Part shown: positions 25,203-40,593 of the stretch, in pieces
Numbering within the stretch: position 1 is the stretch's first letter
Layout: each line of letters starts with the position of its first letter
Assembly: GCF_002813695.1 (NCBI RefSeq)
Contig: NZ_CP017768.1
Span: 2,411,501 to 2,475,500, forward strand
Length of the DNA stretch: 64,000 bases
Reading direction: 5' to 3'
Source of the DNA: Methanobacterium subterraneum
GTDB lineage: Archaea; Methanobacteriota; Methanobacteria; Methanobacteriales; Methanobacteriaceae
Program-made: the position numbers and the translations under genes
The notes under the pieces: generated by a model
The model's database searches: none
What the model saw: the letters and a program-made list of their open reading frames with translations, nothing else
What the model was told of the DNA's origin: nothing

Positions 25203-25838
25203 TTAAAGAGTACTCCGCCAGGTTTTTACCATCTTGGTAACTACCAGTTTAACTAGGGATGATTTTTTTCCGAAAACAGTTAAATCCCCTTTGATGAGTG
25301 CTTCTCTCACGTTTTCTTCACAAGTGATGATCCCTGCATTGCCAATTTCACTGGCAAAATGAGCGTCACTACCTGCAACCATAGTTAAACCATTTGCGTT
25401 GGCAAATTGACTGGCTTTATTATTGTATTTTTGACGTAAACAACGTGAATTGAAGGTTTCCACACAGTCTACCAATTTAATATCCTTTTTCCCAGGATTA
25501 ATACCATTCCTTCGAATACCATCAAAGGGGTGGGGAAGAACTGTAATCCCGCCCTGCTCCTTAATCTCCTCCACCACTTCCTGGAATATATGGGATCTAA
25601 TCTCATCAGACAAAAATAGGCCAATAACTTCCCCACGTTCTGTACTTATTTCTGATCCAACAATAACCTCAAGGTCATCAGTTTTGTATTCCTTTGCCCT
25701 TAAAGATCCATTAAGGGTGTCATGGTCAGTGATGGCTATTCCAGATAATCCTCTTTTTATAGCAGTTTTAACTAACTTTTCAGGTTCTATAATTCCATCA
25801 GAAGAGTATTTGGTATGGGTGTGGAGGTCAAATTTCAT
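25203..25838 (-). CDS. PHP-domain metallophosphoesterase-like protein
   Basis: A 211-residue PHP-fold protein. The metal-binding motifs FDLHTHTKYSSDG (3-15), ITDHDTLNGS (about 37-46), LPHPFDGIRR (about 95-104) and AGSDAHFASEIG (about 151-162) are all visible, matching the PHP family of phosphoesterases (for example 3',5'-nucleoside bisphosphate phosphatase-like proteins). Substrate cannot be assigned. ATG at 25838 is chosen because it starts MKFDLHTH and has GGTGG eight bases upstream; in-frame ATG and GTG codons lie just before. Confidence 0.87.
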   Translation of the reverse strand: MKFDLHTHTKYSSDGIIEPEKLVKTAIKRGLSGIAITDHDTLNGSLRAKEYKTDDLEVIVGSEISTERGEVIGLFLSDEIRSHIFQEVVEEIKEQGGITVLPHPFDGIRRNGINPGKKDIKLVDCVETFNSRCLRQKYNNKASQFANANGLTMVAGSDAHFASEIGNAGIITCEENVREALIKGDLTVFGKKSSLVKLVVTKMVKTWRSTL

Positions 25839-25977
25839 TTGCATAGCCACCGGTTAATAACTGTGATTCATATTAGTTTTTTTATTTTGAATTATTATAA
25901 AATGGAATAAAACTAGTGAAAATACTAATTTAATTAATTAAAATTAAAAAAATGAGAAAATATGGTGGAATTGAGAG

Positions 25978-26994
<1,017 letters not shown>

Positions 26995-27250
26995 AATAAA
27001 ATCCCCGTTATAGTATTATATTAATTCTATCTTTCTTTTTTGGAATATAATAAATTTTATGATATTAATTTTGAAAATATACAAGGACCATAGGGATTAT
27101 TCGTCAATTAAAATAACTATAATCTATTATTGTAGTAATATAAAGCTTTAAATTAATTTAAAGATTGAAAACAGAATAAATTCCTGGGAAAAAGAAAAAA
27201 AATTTAGTATCAGCCTTTTTTTATTAAAAGACTGATTTGATTTGGAGTGT

Positions 27251-29864
<2,614 letters not shown>

Positions 29865-29967
29865 ACTATGCCTCCTTTAAAATTTATTAATAATCCATCC
29901 TGATTTTGAATGGATTTTATTTTAGTTGTTATGTCTGTTGATTATCAACGTGGTGTATATTTTAATA

Positions 29968-30531
29968 TTAAATGGGTGGGCCCATTTTTATTTCTCTTAA
30001 TTTCATTTCCTGTTTTTTACGTTCCAGGAATGAGTAAACTGTTTTGTGACGGGCACCATCCAGGATCATCTCCACGGCTTCCTTGGCAATTTGCAAGTGT
30101 TCCATCTCTCCAATTAGGGAAACAGTTTTACCATAGATGGAAACATAGGTCCCGGTCATTTCAGTGATGATGTCTCTGGTTTTACCGTCTTTACCAATAA
30201 TACGGCCTTTTTGCCTTAAAATAGCCTTTTTAGATTTCCCTACATAATCGGGTAGGTTGATGATTTCCAGCATCACATCATCATCAGTTAGTTTAAGGGC
30301 TATCTCGGGGTTAAAACCCCTACCAATGGCTTTAACCATGAAGCGAGCTTTCCATACTGCTAATGGGTCTTTAGCATCATCTTGTGGGGATATGGCTATG
30401 CTTCCGGCTTCGCTGTCCACATCAATACATGTTTCGGTGGTTTTTTCAATGATCTCTTTGGTTTTTCCGTGTGGTCCAATAAGTACTCCCACTCTTTCCT
30501 TTGGGATTTTCAGATATTCTGTGTTGGGCAA
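29968..30531 (-). CDS. KH-domain RNA-binding protein (Dim2/Pno1-like)
   Basis: A 187-residue protein with two KH domains: [14 protein letters not shown] (about 14-27) and [14 protein letters not shown] (about 109-122), both with GxxG loops. It matches the archaeal homologue of eukaryotic Dim2/Pno1, which binds near the 3' end of small-subunit rRNA during ribosome assembly. The start is TTG at 30531 with GAGGTGA upstream. Its place next to a RIO kinase mirrors the functional link of RIO and Pno1 in eukaryotes. Confidence 0.88.
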   Translation of the reverse strand: MPNTEYLKIPKERVGVLIGPHGKTKEIIEKTTETCIDVDSEAGSIAISPQDDAKDPLAVWKARFMVKAIGRGFNPEIALKLTDDDVMLEIINLPDYVGKSKKAILRQKGRIIGKDGKTRDIITEMTGTYVSIYGKTVSLIGEMEHLQIAKEAVEMILDGARHKTVYSFLERKKQEMKLREIKMGPPI

Positions 30532-30589
30532 AATTTCACCTCGATTCCTAATGATATTACGTTATCCTTTAAGATATACTTTTCTATCC

Positions 30590-31360
30590 TCATAAATCCA
30601 TAATCTTTCTTTTAATCTCATCATGGGATATTTCAATACCCATTTTTTTAAAATCTTTAATTAAGTTCTCTATATCCCGGTTTAGAAGCTCCAATGATAT
30701 GGGATGATCAACCACTAAACCTTGGGACAAGTCTATTATCACTGGTTCATTTTCCTGCATAAGGATGTTAAAACCAGACAGGTCCCCATGAACCAGTTCT
30801 GCATCATTATAAAGCTTTTTAACATAATCTATTATTTTGTCAGCAACGTATTGCGGGTTGGAAATTTTTGACTGCCTCATTAAGCGTGAAGGGCTACCAT
30901 TATCATCACCAATGAATTCCATAACCAGTACATTGTTTTTGGCAACTATTGGTTTAGGAACCCGTACTCCTGCCTCAGCTGCCCGGTTAAGGTTTTTAAA
31001 TTCCTTTAAAACCCAGTTATTAATTAGCTGACGTTTACTATTGCTTCTAACATTGAAACGTGGGTCTCCCTGGATGTAGTACTGCATTTTCTTAAAATCC
31101 GATGTGGTGACCCGGTAGATTTTAACTGCAACTATTTTACCTTCAGAATCGGTGCCTTTAAAAACATTCGCCTCTTTCCCGGTGCTTATAGCACCATTTA
31201 AAAGGTGGATATACCCTTGATTAGCCAGTTTATACAGGGTTTTGAGGGTAATCCTATCAAAAACTTCACTACCCACTCGTTTATCTTCCACACTCTTCAG
31301 GCGTTTAACTTCTCTCATCTTCTGAAGGTTGATGTCTGATTTGGTTATTGGAGATTCCAT
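30590..31360 (-). CDS. rio1: RIO1-type serine protein kinase
   Basis: A 256-residue atypical protein kinase/ATPase implicated in small ribosomal subunit maturation. Visible motifs are the RIO P-loop STGKEANVF, the ATP-anchoring Lys in IVAVKIYRV, the hinge [10 protein letters not shown], the catalytic loop [12 protein letters not shown] and the metal loop IIDLSQG. ATG at 31360 is chosen; the frame runs open to a TTG at 31414 but that start has no ribosome site. It lies between aIF1A and the KH protein. Confidence 0.9.
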   Translation of the reverse strand: MESPITKSDINLQKMREVKRLKSVEDKRVGSEVFDRITLKTLYKLANQGYIHLLNGAISTGKEANVFKGTDSEGKIVAVKIYRVTTSDFKKMQYYIQGDPRFNVRSNSKRQLINNWVLKEFKNLNRAAEAGVRVPKPIVAKNNVLVMEFIGDDNGSPSRLMRQSKISNPQYVADKIIDYVKKLYNDAELVHGDLSGFNILMQENEPVIIDLSQGLVVDHPISLELLNRDIENLIKDFKKMGIEISHDEIKRKIMDL

Positions 31361-31592
31361 AAAGAACACATCATTATATTCATTTAGAGTTGTTATTTCA
31401 AAGTTTCGAATCAATGGATGTATAACTGTGCTTTATGTGTCAAATGGAATAAAATAATGAAATAAATTCATAACTTTCGTAAAAGCTAAAAATTCATTTC
31501 GCAGTTAATCCTTCTAAAAATACGATTCAAGTTACAATGGAAGTCTTTTTCCTTTTGAAAAATGAGTATGTTCATTTTTAATGAACATTGGA

Positions 31593-31904
31593 TTATAGTT
31601 TGAGGAATCCGCGACGTTCCAAGTAGTTTGACTCAGTTCTGGTATATCTCCAGATAACATCAGCTTTTTCATCACTCTGAAAAGCCCATGGTTTAATTAA
31701 AACAACGTCTCCTTCCCTTATCCATATTCTTTTTTTCATTTTTCCAGGAATACGGCAAAGCCTTATTTTACCATCGGCACAGCGCACTTTAAGTTTACCA
31801 TGCCCCATGATCTGTTCAACTACTCCTGGTATTTCTCCCCTTCTAGGAGACCTTACCCTTCGTACTTCATGTGTTTGTGGACCGCGATTATTTCCTCTAC
31901 TCAA
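31593..31904 (-). CDS. eif1A: Translation initiation factor aIF1A
   Basis: aIF1A binds the A site of the small subunit and helps start-codon scanning. The 103-residue protein has a basic N terminus (SRGNNRGPQTHEVRRVRSPRRGE), the OB-fold (VVEQIMGHGKLKVRCADGKIRLCRIPGKMKKRIWIREGD) and a short C-terminal tail. The frame is open to 32045, but TTG at 31904 is chosen because of the strong AGGAGGAG site and the standard length. It heads the minus-strand operon running to top6A. Confidence 0.93.
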   Translation of the reverse strand: MSRGNNRGPQTHEVRRVRSPRRGEIPGVVEQIMGHGKLKVRCADGKIRLCRIPGKMKKRIWIREGDVVLIKPWAFQSDEKADVIWRYTRTESNYLERRGFLKL

Positions 31905-32045
31905 ATACTCTCCTCCTTTTATTAAGAATGATAATAGATAAAAGATCAATATCTGATTATAATTAGTATCACTGAATTTATTTTGATATGTGTTGGAAAT
32001 TTTCCAATTTTTGATTATATCTAAATACTGGTTACTAATTGGCAT

Positions 32046-32547
<502 letters not shown>

Positions 32548-32634
32548 ATGGCAAAAGTGAAAGGAACTAAAAAAAGAACTAGAGCAAAACATGCAAAACC
32601 CGGAAACAAAAGAGGAAGAGGAGTTAAACATTAA
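32548..32634 (+). CDS. 28-residue very basic microprotein
   Basis: A short frame reading M-A-K-V-K-G-T-K-K-R-T-R-A-K-H-A-K-P-G-N-K-R-G-R-G-V-K-H then TAA. Twelve of 28 residues are Lys or Arg, two are His, none is acidic. The purine-rich GAGTTGAGTTGAG before the ATG is a weak ribosome site. The composition, with Gly, Pro and Asn spaced between basic pairs, is like the extended tails of small ribosomal proteins, so binding to rRNA or DNA is the natural guess, but I do not recognise a named family. Confidence 0.6.
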   Translation: MAKVKGTKKRTRAKHAKPGNKRGRGVKH

Positions 32635-32648
32635 AATTAAATAATATT

Positions 32649-32713
32649 AACCGTCAGAGTATTAATCCACTGCATATGGGTAAGTTCATATGGAAGTCTC
32701 GCAACGGTTTTTT
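32649..32713 (+). ncRNA. Candidate structured RNA 1 with 3' U-run
   Basis: Nested complementary segments can be drawn: AACCGT (32649-32654) with ACGGTT (32704-32709), GAG (32657-32659) with CTC (32698-32700), and CATATG (32673-32678) with CATATG (32687-32692) around the loop GGTAAGTT. The outer stem runs straight into six T residues (32708-32713), the form of an archaeal terminator. It may be the 3' end of the microprotein mRNA, a terminator, or a separate small RNA. Confidence 0.35.
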
Positions 32714-32745
32714 GAATTTTTCTAAAGTTACTCCTAATTCTATTA

Positions 32746-32791
32746 ATGTAAGTTTGCCGTGAGAGACAGTGATCTCTCCATTAACTTACAT
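32746..32791 (+). ncRNA. Candidate structured RNA 2: two-stem hairpin
   Basis: ATGTAAGTT (32746-32754) pairs perfectly with AACTTACAT (32783-32791), and inside it GAGAGA (32761-32766) pairs with TCTCTC (32773-32778) around the loop CAGTGA. The two stems are separated by an asymmetric internal loop (six bases on the left, four on the right). This is the most regular hairpin seen between genes in the window. No U-run follows directly, so it is not a simple terminator. Identity unknown. Confidence 0.4.
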
Positions 32792-33077
32792 GAACCTGAA
32801 AAATCCTTATTTTATTGTAATATTAAATAATTTCCTTATTTTATTTAAAAGCATTAAAATTTTCTGATTGAATTTTAAGTATAGGCTGATTCATTTATAA
32901 AATTCGCCCAAAAAAATTTATTTTTAGCCATTAAATTCATAATTCCTTTTAATTAATTGATTCAGATTATGCCCTTTTAATGAGTAATGAATTATACTAA
33001 TCTAGGGATGGGTTTATCTATAAAAAAAATAATATAAATGACAGAAATACTTTCAAATCCAGTTATGAGGTTGTGTC

Positions 33078-34310
33078 ATGGGTAAAGAATTTTTAGATCT
33101 AATGGATCCAGATGATGTGAAACAAATTATAGGCTCCCTGAACATTGGACGAAGGGTTGAAACAGTTAATCTGGGTGATGCTCATCAACGAGTACTGGCG
33201 GGGGATGTTTACTCCACCATTGATCTGCCTCCCTTTGACCGAGCATCAATGGATGGATATGCTGTCCGTGCCCAGGATACATTCGGAGCTTCCGAGGATG
33301 ACCCAATTACTTTAACATTGATCGAGAAGATCAGAGCAGGAGATGTGCCTTCTAAAAAAATAAAAAAGGGAACTTGCAGTGAAGTGGGTACCGGTGCGCC
33401 TATGCCAGAAGGCTCTGATGCTGTGGTAATGGTTGAAGTAACTGATATCCGGGAAAACAGAGTGGAAATACTGGAAGCAGTTACTCCCGGAACCAACCGG
33501 GCCCTCAGGGGATCTGACATTGAAAAGGGAAAATTCTTACTATCACTGGGCACCCTTCTAACCGCGGATAAAATAGGGGCTTTAAGTGCAATGGGGTTGA
33601 AAGAAATTCCAGTTTTTGCAAAACCAACTGTTGCAGTAATTTCCACGGGGAATGAACTGATAAAGCCTGATGAAGATCTTCGACATGGGAAGTTATACGA
33701 CATTAACTCAGAATCCTTAGCTAACGCAGTTAAATCATGCGGATGCGTACCATTAGCTTCCAATATAGTTAAAGATGATTATAAGTCTTTAAAAAATAAA
33801 ATTAATGCATATAAAAATGCTGATATTATAATAACTTCGGGAGGAACATCAGCTGGTGCAGGGGATGTGTTAAGTCAGGTGGTTGAAGATATGGGGGAAG
33901 TTCTGGTCCATGGAATTTCAGTAAAGCCTGGTAAACCCACCTTGATTGGAACTTTACCTGGCGAAAATGTTGATGTGGTTCTTTTTGGACTTCCAGGATA
34001 CCCAGTATCTGCTTTAATGATCTTCCACGGATTCGTAGCCCCCTTTTTAAGGGAGATTGCCGGTGTTAAAGAACTCATGGAAAAAAGAGATGGATTCCTG
34101 CTCCCATTATCCCGGAGATATCACTCTGCCCGGGGAAGAAGCCATTATGTCCTGGTGAAAATAGAAGAAGATATTGCAGATCCCATATTAAAGGATTCTG
34201 GTGCAATAACTGCCCTGGCTGAGGCTGATGGTTACTTTGAAGTTCCCAAGAATGTGGAAATTATTGAAAAAGGTGAACAAATAAAAGTCATGCCTTTATC
34301 TGGTCTTTAG
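33078..34310 (+). CDS. moeA: Molybdopterin molybdotransferase (MoeA)
   Basis: MoeA inserts molybdate (or tungstate) into adenylated molybdopterin, needed for formylmethanofuran dehydrogenase and formate dehydrogenase in methanogens. The 410-residue protein has the MoeA N-terminal signature [15 protein letters not shown] (about 49-63), [14 protein letters not shown] (about 109-122), the MogA-like domain with STGNEL and [22 protein letters not shown] (about 254-264) and [20 protein letters not shown] precedes the ATG. No other cofactor gene is adjacent. Confidence 0.94.
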   Translation: MGKEFLDLMDPDDVKQIIGSLNIGRRVETVNLGDAHQRVLAGDVYSTIDLPPFDRASMDGYAVRAQDTFGASEDDPITLTLIEKIRAGDVPSKKIKKGTCSEVGTGAPMPEGSDAVVMVEVTDIRENRVEILEAVTPGTNRALRGSDIEKGKFLLSLGTLLTADKIGALSAMGLKEIPVFAKPTVAVISTGNELIKPDEDLRHGKLYDINSESLANAVKSCGCVPLASNIVKDDYKSLKNKINAYKNADIIITSGGTSAGAGDVLSQVVEDMGEVLVHGISVKPGKPTLIGTLPGENVDVVLFGLPGYPVSALMIFHGFVAPFLREIAGVKELMEKRDGFLLPLSRRYHSARGRSHYVLVKIEEDIADPILKDSGAITALAEADGYFEVPKNVEIIEKGEQIKVMPLSGL

Positions 34311-34476
34311 AAATCACATTAAGTTCAATTTTTGGCTCCTAGCAAAATCTGGATCCAAGACGGAATTTATACTTACCATAGCTCCCTATATTTTTCCCTT
34401 AAAATTAATGAAAATAATTTCTTCTCAATTTTAGTGTATTTTCTAATTTTAGGTTAAATCTAATTTTAATATAAAA

Positions 34477-35205
34477 TCAATAAACATCGAAAAGATCCCC
34501 TAAAACTACTTTTTTATCAGTTTCCACCAGATCCGGGATTTTACCAACTGTCCCTGCTGATTCTCCCACTACCACCAGAACACCCCTAAGGTGCTCCCGA
34601 AATTCTTCGGCTTTAGCCAGGCAATTCTCTACCAACTCAACCTCCCCCTGGCCAGTGGCCCCATTGGCAATGGATGTAGCCAGGGCATCGGCAACACTGG
34701 CCGAAGAAGCAAACACAGTAACGGAATCTGCCTGGCCAAAACTAATTGAATGCCCCACTGTCCCGGATGAGGTGCAAATTCCCATAGCTTTTTTTCGGGG
34801 TTTGATCTTAAAACCGATCCTCCCAGAAAGGGATGAACTACCAGCATATAATCCCATTATCACTTCTTTATTAATTTTAAGGGCAATATCTCCCCCATTA
34901 TCCACTATGGCATGTTGGGCATCGTGATTCAGTAGAAAATTCAGGGTGAGTTGGGATATTGTCCCCGCCACAGCAGCCATAGGTCCTACGCCAGCTTTAC
35001 TTGCCGCATCTCCCATCATCTTCACTATTAAAGGAGTTTCAACAATTTTTAAGGGTTCCAGGCTTGTTTGGAATCCTGGATTCATTCGAATGTAACTTTT
35101 CAGTTCTTCCCTACACTTAGTGATAAAACTAAGTAGATATGGGGGTTCAACATCGGCTGTAAGTAATATGTTGGTTTCCTGGATCAGGATCCTTTTCTTT
35201 ATCAT
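34477..35205 (-). CDS. UPF0280 family protein (ApbE-like fold)
   Basis: A 242-residue protein of the archaeal UPF0280 family, distantly related to ApbE-type FAD:protein FMN transferases. Recognisable segments are [10 protein letters not shown] (about 78-87), DNGGDIALK (about 101-109), and [40 protein letters not shown] (residues about 141-180), an ApbE-like C-terminal part. Function in archaea is not established. It is convergent with moeA and stands alone. Confidence 0.85.
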   Translation of the reverse strand: MIKKRILIQETNILLTADVEPPYLLSFITKCREELKSYIRMNPGFQTSLEPLKIVETPLIVKMMGDAASKAGVGPMAAVAGTISQLTLNFLLNHDAQHAIVDNGGDIALKINKEVIMGLYAGSSSLSGRIGFKIKPRKKAMGICTSSGTVGHSISFGQADSVTVFASSASVADALATSIANGATGQGEVELVENCLAKAEEFREHLRGVLVVVGESAGTVGKIPDLVETDKKVVLGDLFDVY

Positions 35206-35330
35206 TACCTAACCATTAGTTCCCGAATACAGATAAACTATTTAGATTGTGAAGTTTATACTACCCTAAAAAGTATTTATGATAGTTGTAAAGATGAAAA
35301 AAGTTTTCATGGAATGGTGGTATAAATACA

Positions 35331-35933
35331 ATGTTTAACCGAAAGAATAATTCAAATCCAGGGGAGAGGGTAGTATTCCAGACCCGACCCAGATTTTTGG
35401 CCAACCTGAAATCAACCATTCTTAAATTAATAATCATATTACTGATATTTTACTTTTTCAGGAGTATAATGGCAGTAGCAATAAATCTACAAGAATATTT
35501 AGTGCAGATGGTGCAACTCCCCCTGATTCAAGCTACTTTCTACATTCTTGTGCTGATTATGATTCTGTTAATGTTATCCATAATCCTGGATGTGGTTTTG
35601 TGGAAGAAGAAGAAGTATCAGCTCACCAACCAAAGAGTGATCATTAAAAAAGGATTGATCAGGCGGAAAAAATCATACATACATTACAATAAGATCCAGG
35701 ATATTGATGTCTATCAGGGTATCATGGACCGGATATTCTCAGCGGGAGACATAGAAATTTATGGAGGTCATGAACACACTAATATCCTCCTGGAAGATGT
35801 TCCCAATCCACGGGAAGTGGAAGACATAATTGACCGGCTTATGGGGGGTGAAGAAGTGGATTTCAAACCCCTACGAAGTAAAACATCCCAAAAATCCATT
35901 ATTGAAGAATACGACCAAAAGTTTAAAAGATAG
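35331..35933 (+). CDS. PH-like (bPH2/YdbS) membrane protein
   Basis: A 200-residue membrane protein. Two hydrophobic segments (about 28-50 and 64-88) are followed by a bPH2-type domain with the marks [35 protein letters not shown] and [25 protein letters not shown]. Proteins of this YdbS-like family are membrane-associated and of unknown role. The last 40 residues are charged and lack structure cues. GGTGG lies ten bases before the ATG. Confidence 0.85.
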   Translation: MFNRKNNSNPGERVVFQTRPRFLANLKSTILKLIIILLIFYFFRSIMAVAINLQEYLVQMVQLPLIQATFYILVLIMILLMLSIILDVVLWKKKKYQLTNQRVIIKKGLIRRKKSYIHYNKIQDIDVYQGIMDRIFSAGDIEIYGGHEHTNILLEDVPNPREVEDIIDRLMGGEEVDFKPLRSKTSQKSIIEEYDQKFKR

Positions 35934-36068
35934 TCTGGTGAATATTGGAGTGATATGCCCAGGAATAGGTGTAGAATTCTGATTATTCCCAATTTTTCAT
36001 AATTTTAATTTTACCTATTTTGAATTACAGAAATAAACTCTAAATAAAACTCATAATCTAAGATTGAC

Positions 36069-37237
36069 ATGAAAAACTATGACGTGGCAGTGGTAGGTGC
36101 CGGGCCAGTGGGCTCAACATTCGCCAGAATAATGGCTGAAAAAGGCTTTGAAGTAGCCATCCTTGAGAAAAAGAAGGAAATTGGTGTTCCACTTCAGTGC
36201 GCAGGCCTGGTGGGTAAAAGAATCAAAGAAGTAAATGTTTTGCCCAATGAATTCATCATTAACCCAGTTCACGGAGGATTTCTCCACTCGCCGGAAGATA
36301 CGGTACTTTCGGTTAGTAAAGGAAAACCAGAAGCATACGTTCTGGACAGAGTAAAATATGATCAGTTTTTAGCTCATCTTGCAGAAGATTCTGGAGCGGA
36401 AATCCTCCTAAATCATGGGGTTGAGAAGATAGATTCAGTTAATGGGGTTATAAATCTTAAAAATAAGGAAAAAACCAAAATATCAGCAGGAGTTGTGGTT
36501 GGTGCCGATGGACATTCATCAATTGTTTCAAGTACCTTTAACCCCCTAGCAGAGTCTTTCCAGGCCGCCCAATACCTAATTGATGTGGGTGAAAAATGGT
36601 TTCAGACAAATTTTGTCCATCTTTATGTTGATTCTAGATTATCCCCCGGGTTTTTATGGGTTATACCCTTATCTGAAAGCACAGCCAGGGTGGGACTATT
36701 TGCTGATGCCAATTATCAGCAATTAACCATAATTCTCAACGAACTATTGAACAAACGCTCTGAACTTAGAGGAGCAACCATTTTAAAGAAGTATTATGGA
36801 GTTATACCCCGACATGATCCTCACAAGCAGTTGGTTAAAGATAGGGTTATTCTACTGGGTGATGCGGCATCCCAGGTTAAACCTACCACTGGCGGTGGTC
36901 TTATTATGGGATTTACCAGTGCAGAAATAGCATCAAGGGCAGTTTCAAAGGCACTGGAAGTTGATAATGTGGAAATACTTACTGATTATAATAAACAGTA
37001 CCAGGAACGATTCAAAAAAGAGTTGAAAGTACAGTTAATGGTACACAAGATATTCAAATCCCTCAATGATGATAATTTGGAATATATGTTCCAAAAACTG
37101 AAACAGGAAGGTGCAGAAGATATTATCTCCCATTATGGGGATATAGACACCCAATCCACTCTGGTTAAGGAAATGTTCAAGAGGGGTATTATTTTTTCTA
37201 TTCTGCCTAAAATGCTATCCTGGAGGATATCCAGCCT

Positions 37238-37247
<10 letters not shown>
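36069..37247 (+). CDS. Geranylgeranyl reductase family FAD protein
   Basis: A 392-residue flavoprotein of the geranylgeranyl reductase family, whose archaeal members saturate the isoprenoid chains of membrane ether lipids. It has the Rossmann motif [19 protein letters not shown] (8-26), PLQCAGLVG (about 43-51, with the family Cys), a second FAD segment [11 protein letters not shown], and [19 protein letters not shown] (about 264-282). Exact substrate cannot be told from sequence. Its end overlaps the following methyltransferase gene by ten bases, so the two are co-transcribed. Confidence 0.87.
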
Positions 37248-38272
<1,025 letters not shown>

Positions 38273-38397
38273 TACAAATTTATCTCATAAATTTTAAAAC
38301 AGATCTTCCAAACAAAGGTCTGGTACATAAAACTCTAATTTAATATAAAAATCTCTAATTACACATTTTTTAAATCACTTATGAATTGGTGATCCTT

Positions 38398-39894
38398 ATG
38401 AAAGCCAGAATATTTGATACCACCCTTCGTGATGGTGAACAAACCCCGGGAATATCCTTAACACCGGATGAAAAGCGTTTAATAGCTAGAAAGCTGGATG
38501 AATTAGGAGTTGATGTTATTGAGGCTGGTTCGGCTATTACATCTGAAGGGGAGAGGGAAGGTATTAAAAAGGTAACTTCTGAGGGTCTTTCAGCGGAAAT
38601 ATGCAGTTTTGCACGGCCAGTTCAGGCCGATATTGATGCTGCACTGGAATGTAATGTGGATAGCATCCACCTGGTGATTCCCACCTCAGACCTCCACCTG
38701 GAATACAAGCTGCGTAAATCAAGGGAGGAAGTGAAGACCATGGCTGTGGAATCAACCCAATACGCCATGGATCATGGTTTATTGGTAGAATTATCAGCAG
38801 AAGATTCTACCCGTAGTGATATGGACTATCTCAAAGAAATATTCAATGCAGGCATAGATGCCGGGGCAGAACGTATCTGTGCCTGTGACACGGTGGGAAT
38901 GCTCACTCCTGAACGTTCCTATGAATTCTACAGCCAACTGGCAGAATTAAAAGCCCCATTAAGCGTACATTGCCACAATGACTTTGGACTGGCTGTTGCA
39001 AATTCATTAAGTGGGTTAAGGGCTGGTGCAACCCAGGCCCATGTAACTGTAAATGGAATAGGGGAAAGGGCTGGTAACGCATCCCTTGAAGAACTTGTGG
39101 TTTCCCTGTATTCATTGTACGATGTTAAAACCCAAGTGAAACTCCAGATGTTATATGAAGTTTCTAAAATGGTGGCCAGAATAACCGGAATATATTTACA
39201 GCCCAATAAGGCCATTGTTGGTGAAAACGCATTTGCACATGAATCAGGAATCCATGCCGATGGTGTGATGAAGAAAGCGGAAACTTATGAACCCATAACG
39301 CCCGAACTCGTGGGGCACAAACGTCGTTTCGTTATGGGTAAACATGTGGGCTCCCATATAATAAAAGAACGGATCAATGAGATGGGATTCCGGGTTGACC
39401 AGGAAAGATTCTCCCAAATATTCAATCGAATAAAAGCACTGGGAGACATGGGAAAATGCGTCACTGATGTGGATTTACAGGCCATATCTGAGGATGTAAT
39501 GGGAGTAATGGCAGAAAAACCAGTGGAACTCCAGGAATTAACCATAGTATCTGGAAACAAGGTGATTCCCACGGCATCGGTAAAACTAAAAATCGGGGAT
39601 GTAGAAAAATTAGAGGCTGGAGTAGGTGTGGGGCCGGTGGATGCTGCCATTGTTGCCATCAAAAAATCCATAGCTGATGTTGCCAATATAGAATTTGAAG
39701 AATATCACGTGGATGCCATAACCGGAGGAACTGATGCACTTATTGATGTGGTGGTAAAACTTAAACACGAGGGTAAAGTGGTAAGCGCCAGAAGCACCCA
39801 ACCCGACATTATAAACGCCAGTGTAGAAGCATTCCTTGCTGGAATAAACAAAGTTTTAACTGATAAAAAGCTTAAAGAGTCTGGGAAGGATTAA
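38398..39894 (+). CDS. cimA: (R)-citramalate synthase (CimA)
   Basis: CimA condenses pyruvate and acetyl-CoA to citramalate, the entry to threonine-independent isoleucine synthesis in methanogens. The 498-residue protein has [13 protein letters not shown] (5-17), [32 protein letters not shown] residues that resemble archaeal CimA closely, the metal site [14 protein letters not shown] (about 190-203), GIGERAGN, and a C-terminal LeuA-type regulatory domain (about 385-490). 2-Isopropylmalate synthase is the alternative; the regulatory domain is shared by both. ATG at 38398 is chosen with GGTGA five bases upstream. Confidence 0.85.
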   Translation: MKARIFDTTLRDGEQTPGISLTPDEKRLIARKLDELGVDVIEAGSAITSEGEREGIKKVTSEGLSAEICSFARPVQADIDAALECNVDSIHLVIPTSDLHLEYKLRKSREEVKTMAVESTQYAMDHGLLVELSAEDSTRSDMDYLKEIFNAGIDAGAERICACDTVGMLTPERSYEFYSQLAELKAPLSVHCHNDFGLAVANSLSGLRAGATQAHVTVNGIGERAGNASLEELVVSLYSLYDVKTQVKLQMLYEVSKMVARITGIYLQPNKAIVGENAFAHESGIHADGVMKKAETYEPITPELVGHKRRFVMGKHVGSHIIKERINEMGFRVDQERFSQIFNRIKALGDMGKCVTDVDLQAISEDVMGVMAEKPVELQELTIVSGNKVIPTASVKLKIGDVEKLEAGVGVGPVDAAIVAIKKSIADVANIEFEEYHVDAITGGTDALIDVVVKLKHEGKVVSARSTQPDIINASVEAFLAGINKVLTDKKLKESGKD

Positions 39895-40010
39895 ATAATC
39901 TGAATATTAATTATTCCCATTAACTTATTTTTTTTAGGGTGAAAAGTTCATTTTAAAGGAGATTCATTTTAACTATTTACATGTTTAGTAACATATCCTG
40001 GAGAATTAGA

Positions 40011-40550
40011 ATGGACAATGCAATAAATCAACACAATTTCATGAACCATAATATACAGATATCTGGTTTTAAAGGGGAAATAACCGACACAAAAGAGATA
40101 ATGGATTATTTAATGGATATTAGTGTAGAATGTAACAGTGGGAAGTGTACCATTCAACTAATAAATGCTCGGGGCATAGCTGGGGAGAAACATATCTTAC
40201 AGGCAACATTACAGGCAATTAAAGCCTTTGAAAGGAATAAAAACATGGCAAAAGACCTGGGACTTGAGATATGCGTCCGAGCATCTGCTCAGAGGCAGAT
40301 ATCCAGAGCGCTTAAGATTTTAGGTATAGGCAATGGAAAAATGGATATATGTATGGTGGCAGTGGACTGTGATGAACAGGTCCAAAAGAAGGTGGGAGAA
40401 ATTCTGGGTGAAAGAAACCACCAAGTTCTAAAGCCGGATGTAAATTCACTGCAGGAATTGTATGAGATTTCCCCCGAGGAAATAGAAAGCGCAGGAAATA
40501 TTGAACGGGTTATGCTGGAAAGAACCGCTCTTTTAAATCTTGAAATATAG
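40011..40550 (+). CDS. KEOPS complex subunit Cgi121
   Basis: Cgi121 is the tRNA-binding subunit of KEOPS, which makes t6A37 in tRNAs. The 179-residue protein shows the family pattern: [27 protein letters not shown] (about 51-77) and [24 protein letters not shown] (about 84-107). ATG at 40011 is chosen because a GGAGAA site is close upstream; the frame runs back to 39981. No other KEOPS genes are adjacent. Confidence 0.85.
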   Translation: MDNAINQHNFMNHNIQISGFKGEITDTKEIMDYLMDISVECNSGKCTIQLINARGIAGEKHILQATLQAIKAFERNKNMAKDLGLEICVRASAQRQISRALKILGIGNGKMDICMVAVDCDEQVQKKVGEILGERNHQVLKPDVNSLQELYEISPEEIESAGNIERVMLERTALLNLEI

Positions 40551-40593
40551 ATTTTTTTGGAAAAATTCATTTCTTACCATTCAATATCATATA

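Larger units (their letters stand above)
32635..33077. other. Intergenic stretch with two candidate RNA folds
   Basis: About 440 bases between the microprotein and moeA. The first half (32649-32791) contains two separate inverted-repeat structures described as their own entries. The second half (32800-33077) is AT-rich, with no gene; it must hold the moeA promoter, for which TATCTATAAAAAA at about 33014-33026 is the best TATA candidate, about 55 bases before the moeA ATG. Confidence 0.45.

Noticed and set aside
32746..32791. The hairpin as an H/ACA guide RNA with an ACA box at 32788.
   Set aside because: The distance from the upper stem to the ACA is about nine bases, shorter than the usual 14 to 16, and no kink-turn is seen.
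32640..33077. A molybdenum-cofactor-type riboswitch before moeA.
   Set aside because: The folded elements lie more than 280 bases before the moeA start and do not match any known riboswitch motif I can recognise.
38398..39894. 2-Isopropylmalate synthase (LeuA) as the name for this enzyme.
   Set aside because: The segment [16 protein letters not shown] and the following residues resemble archaeal citramalate synthase more than LeuA, although both share the C-terminal domain.
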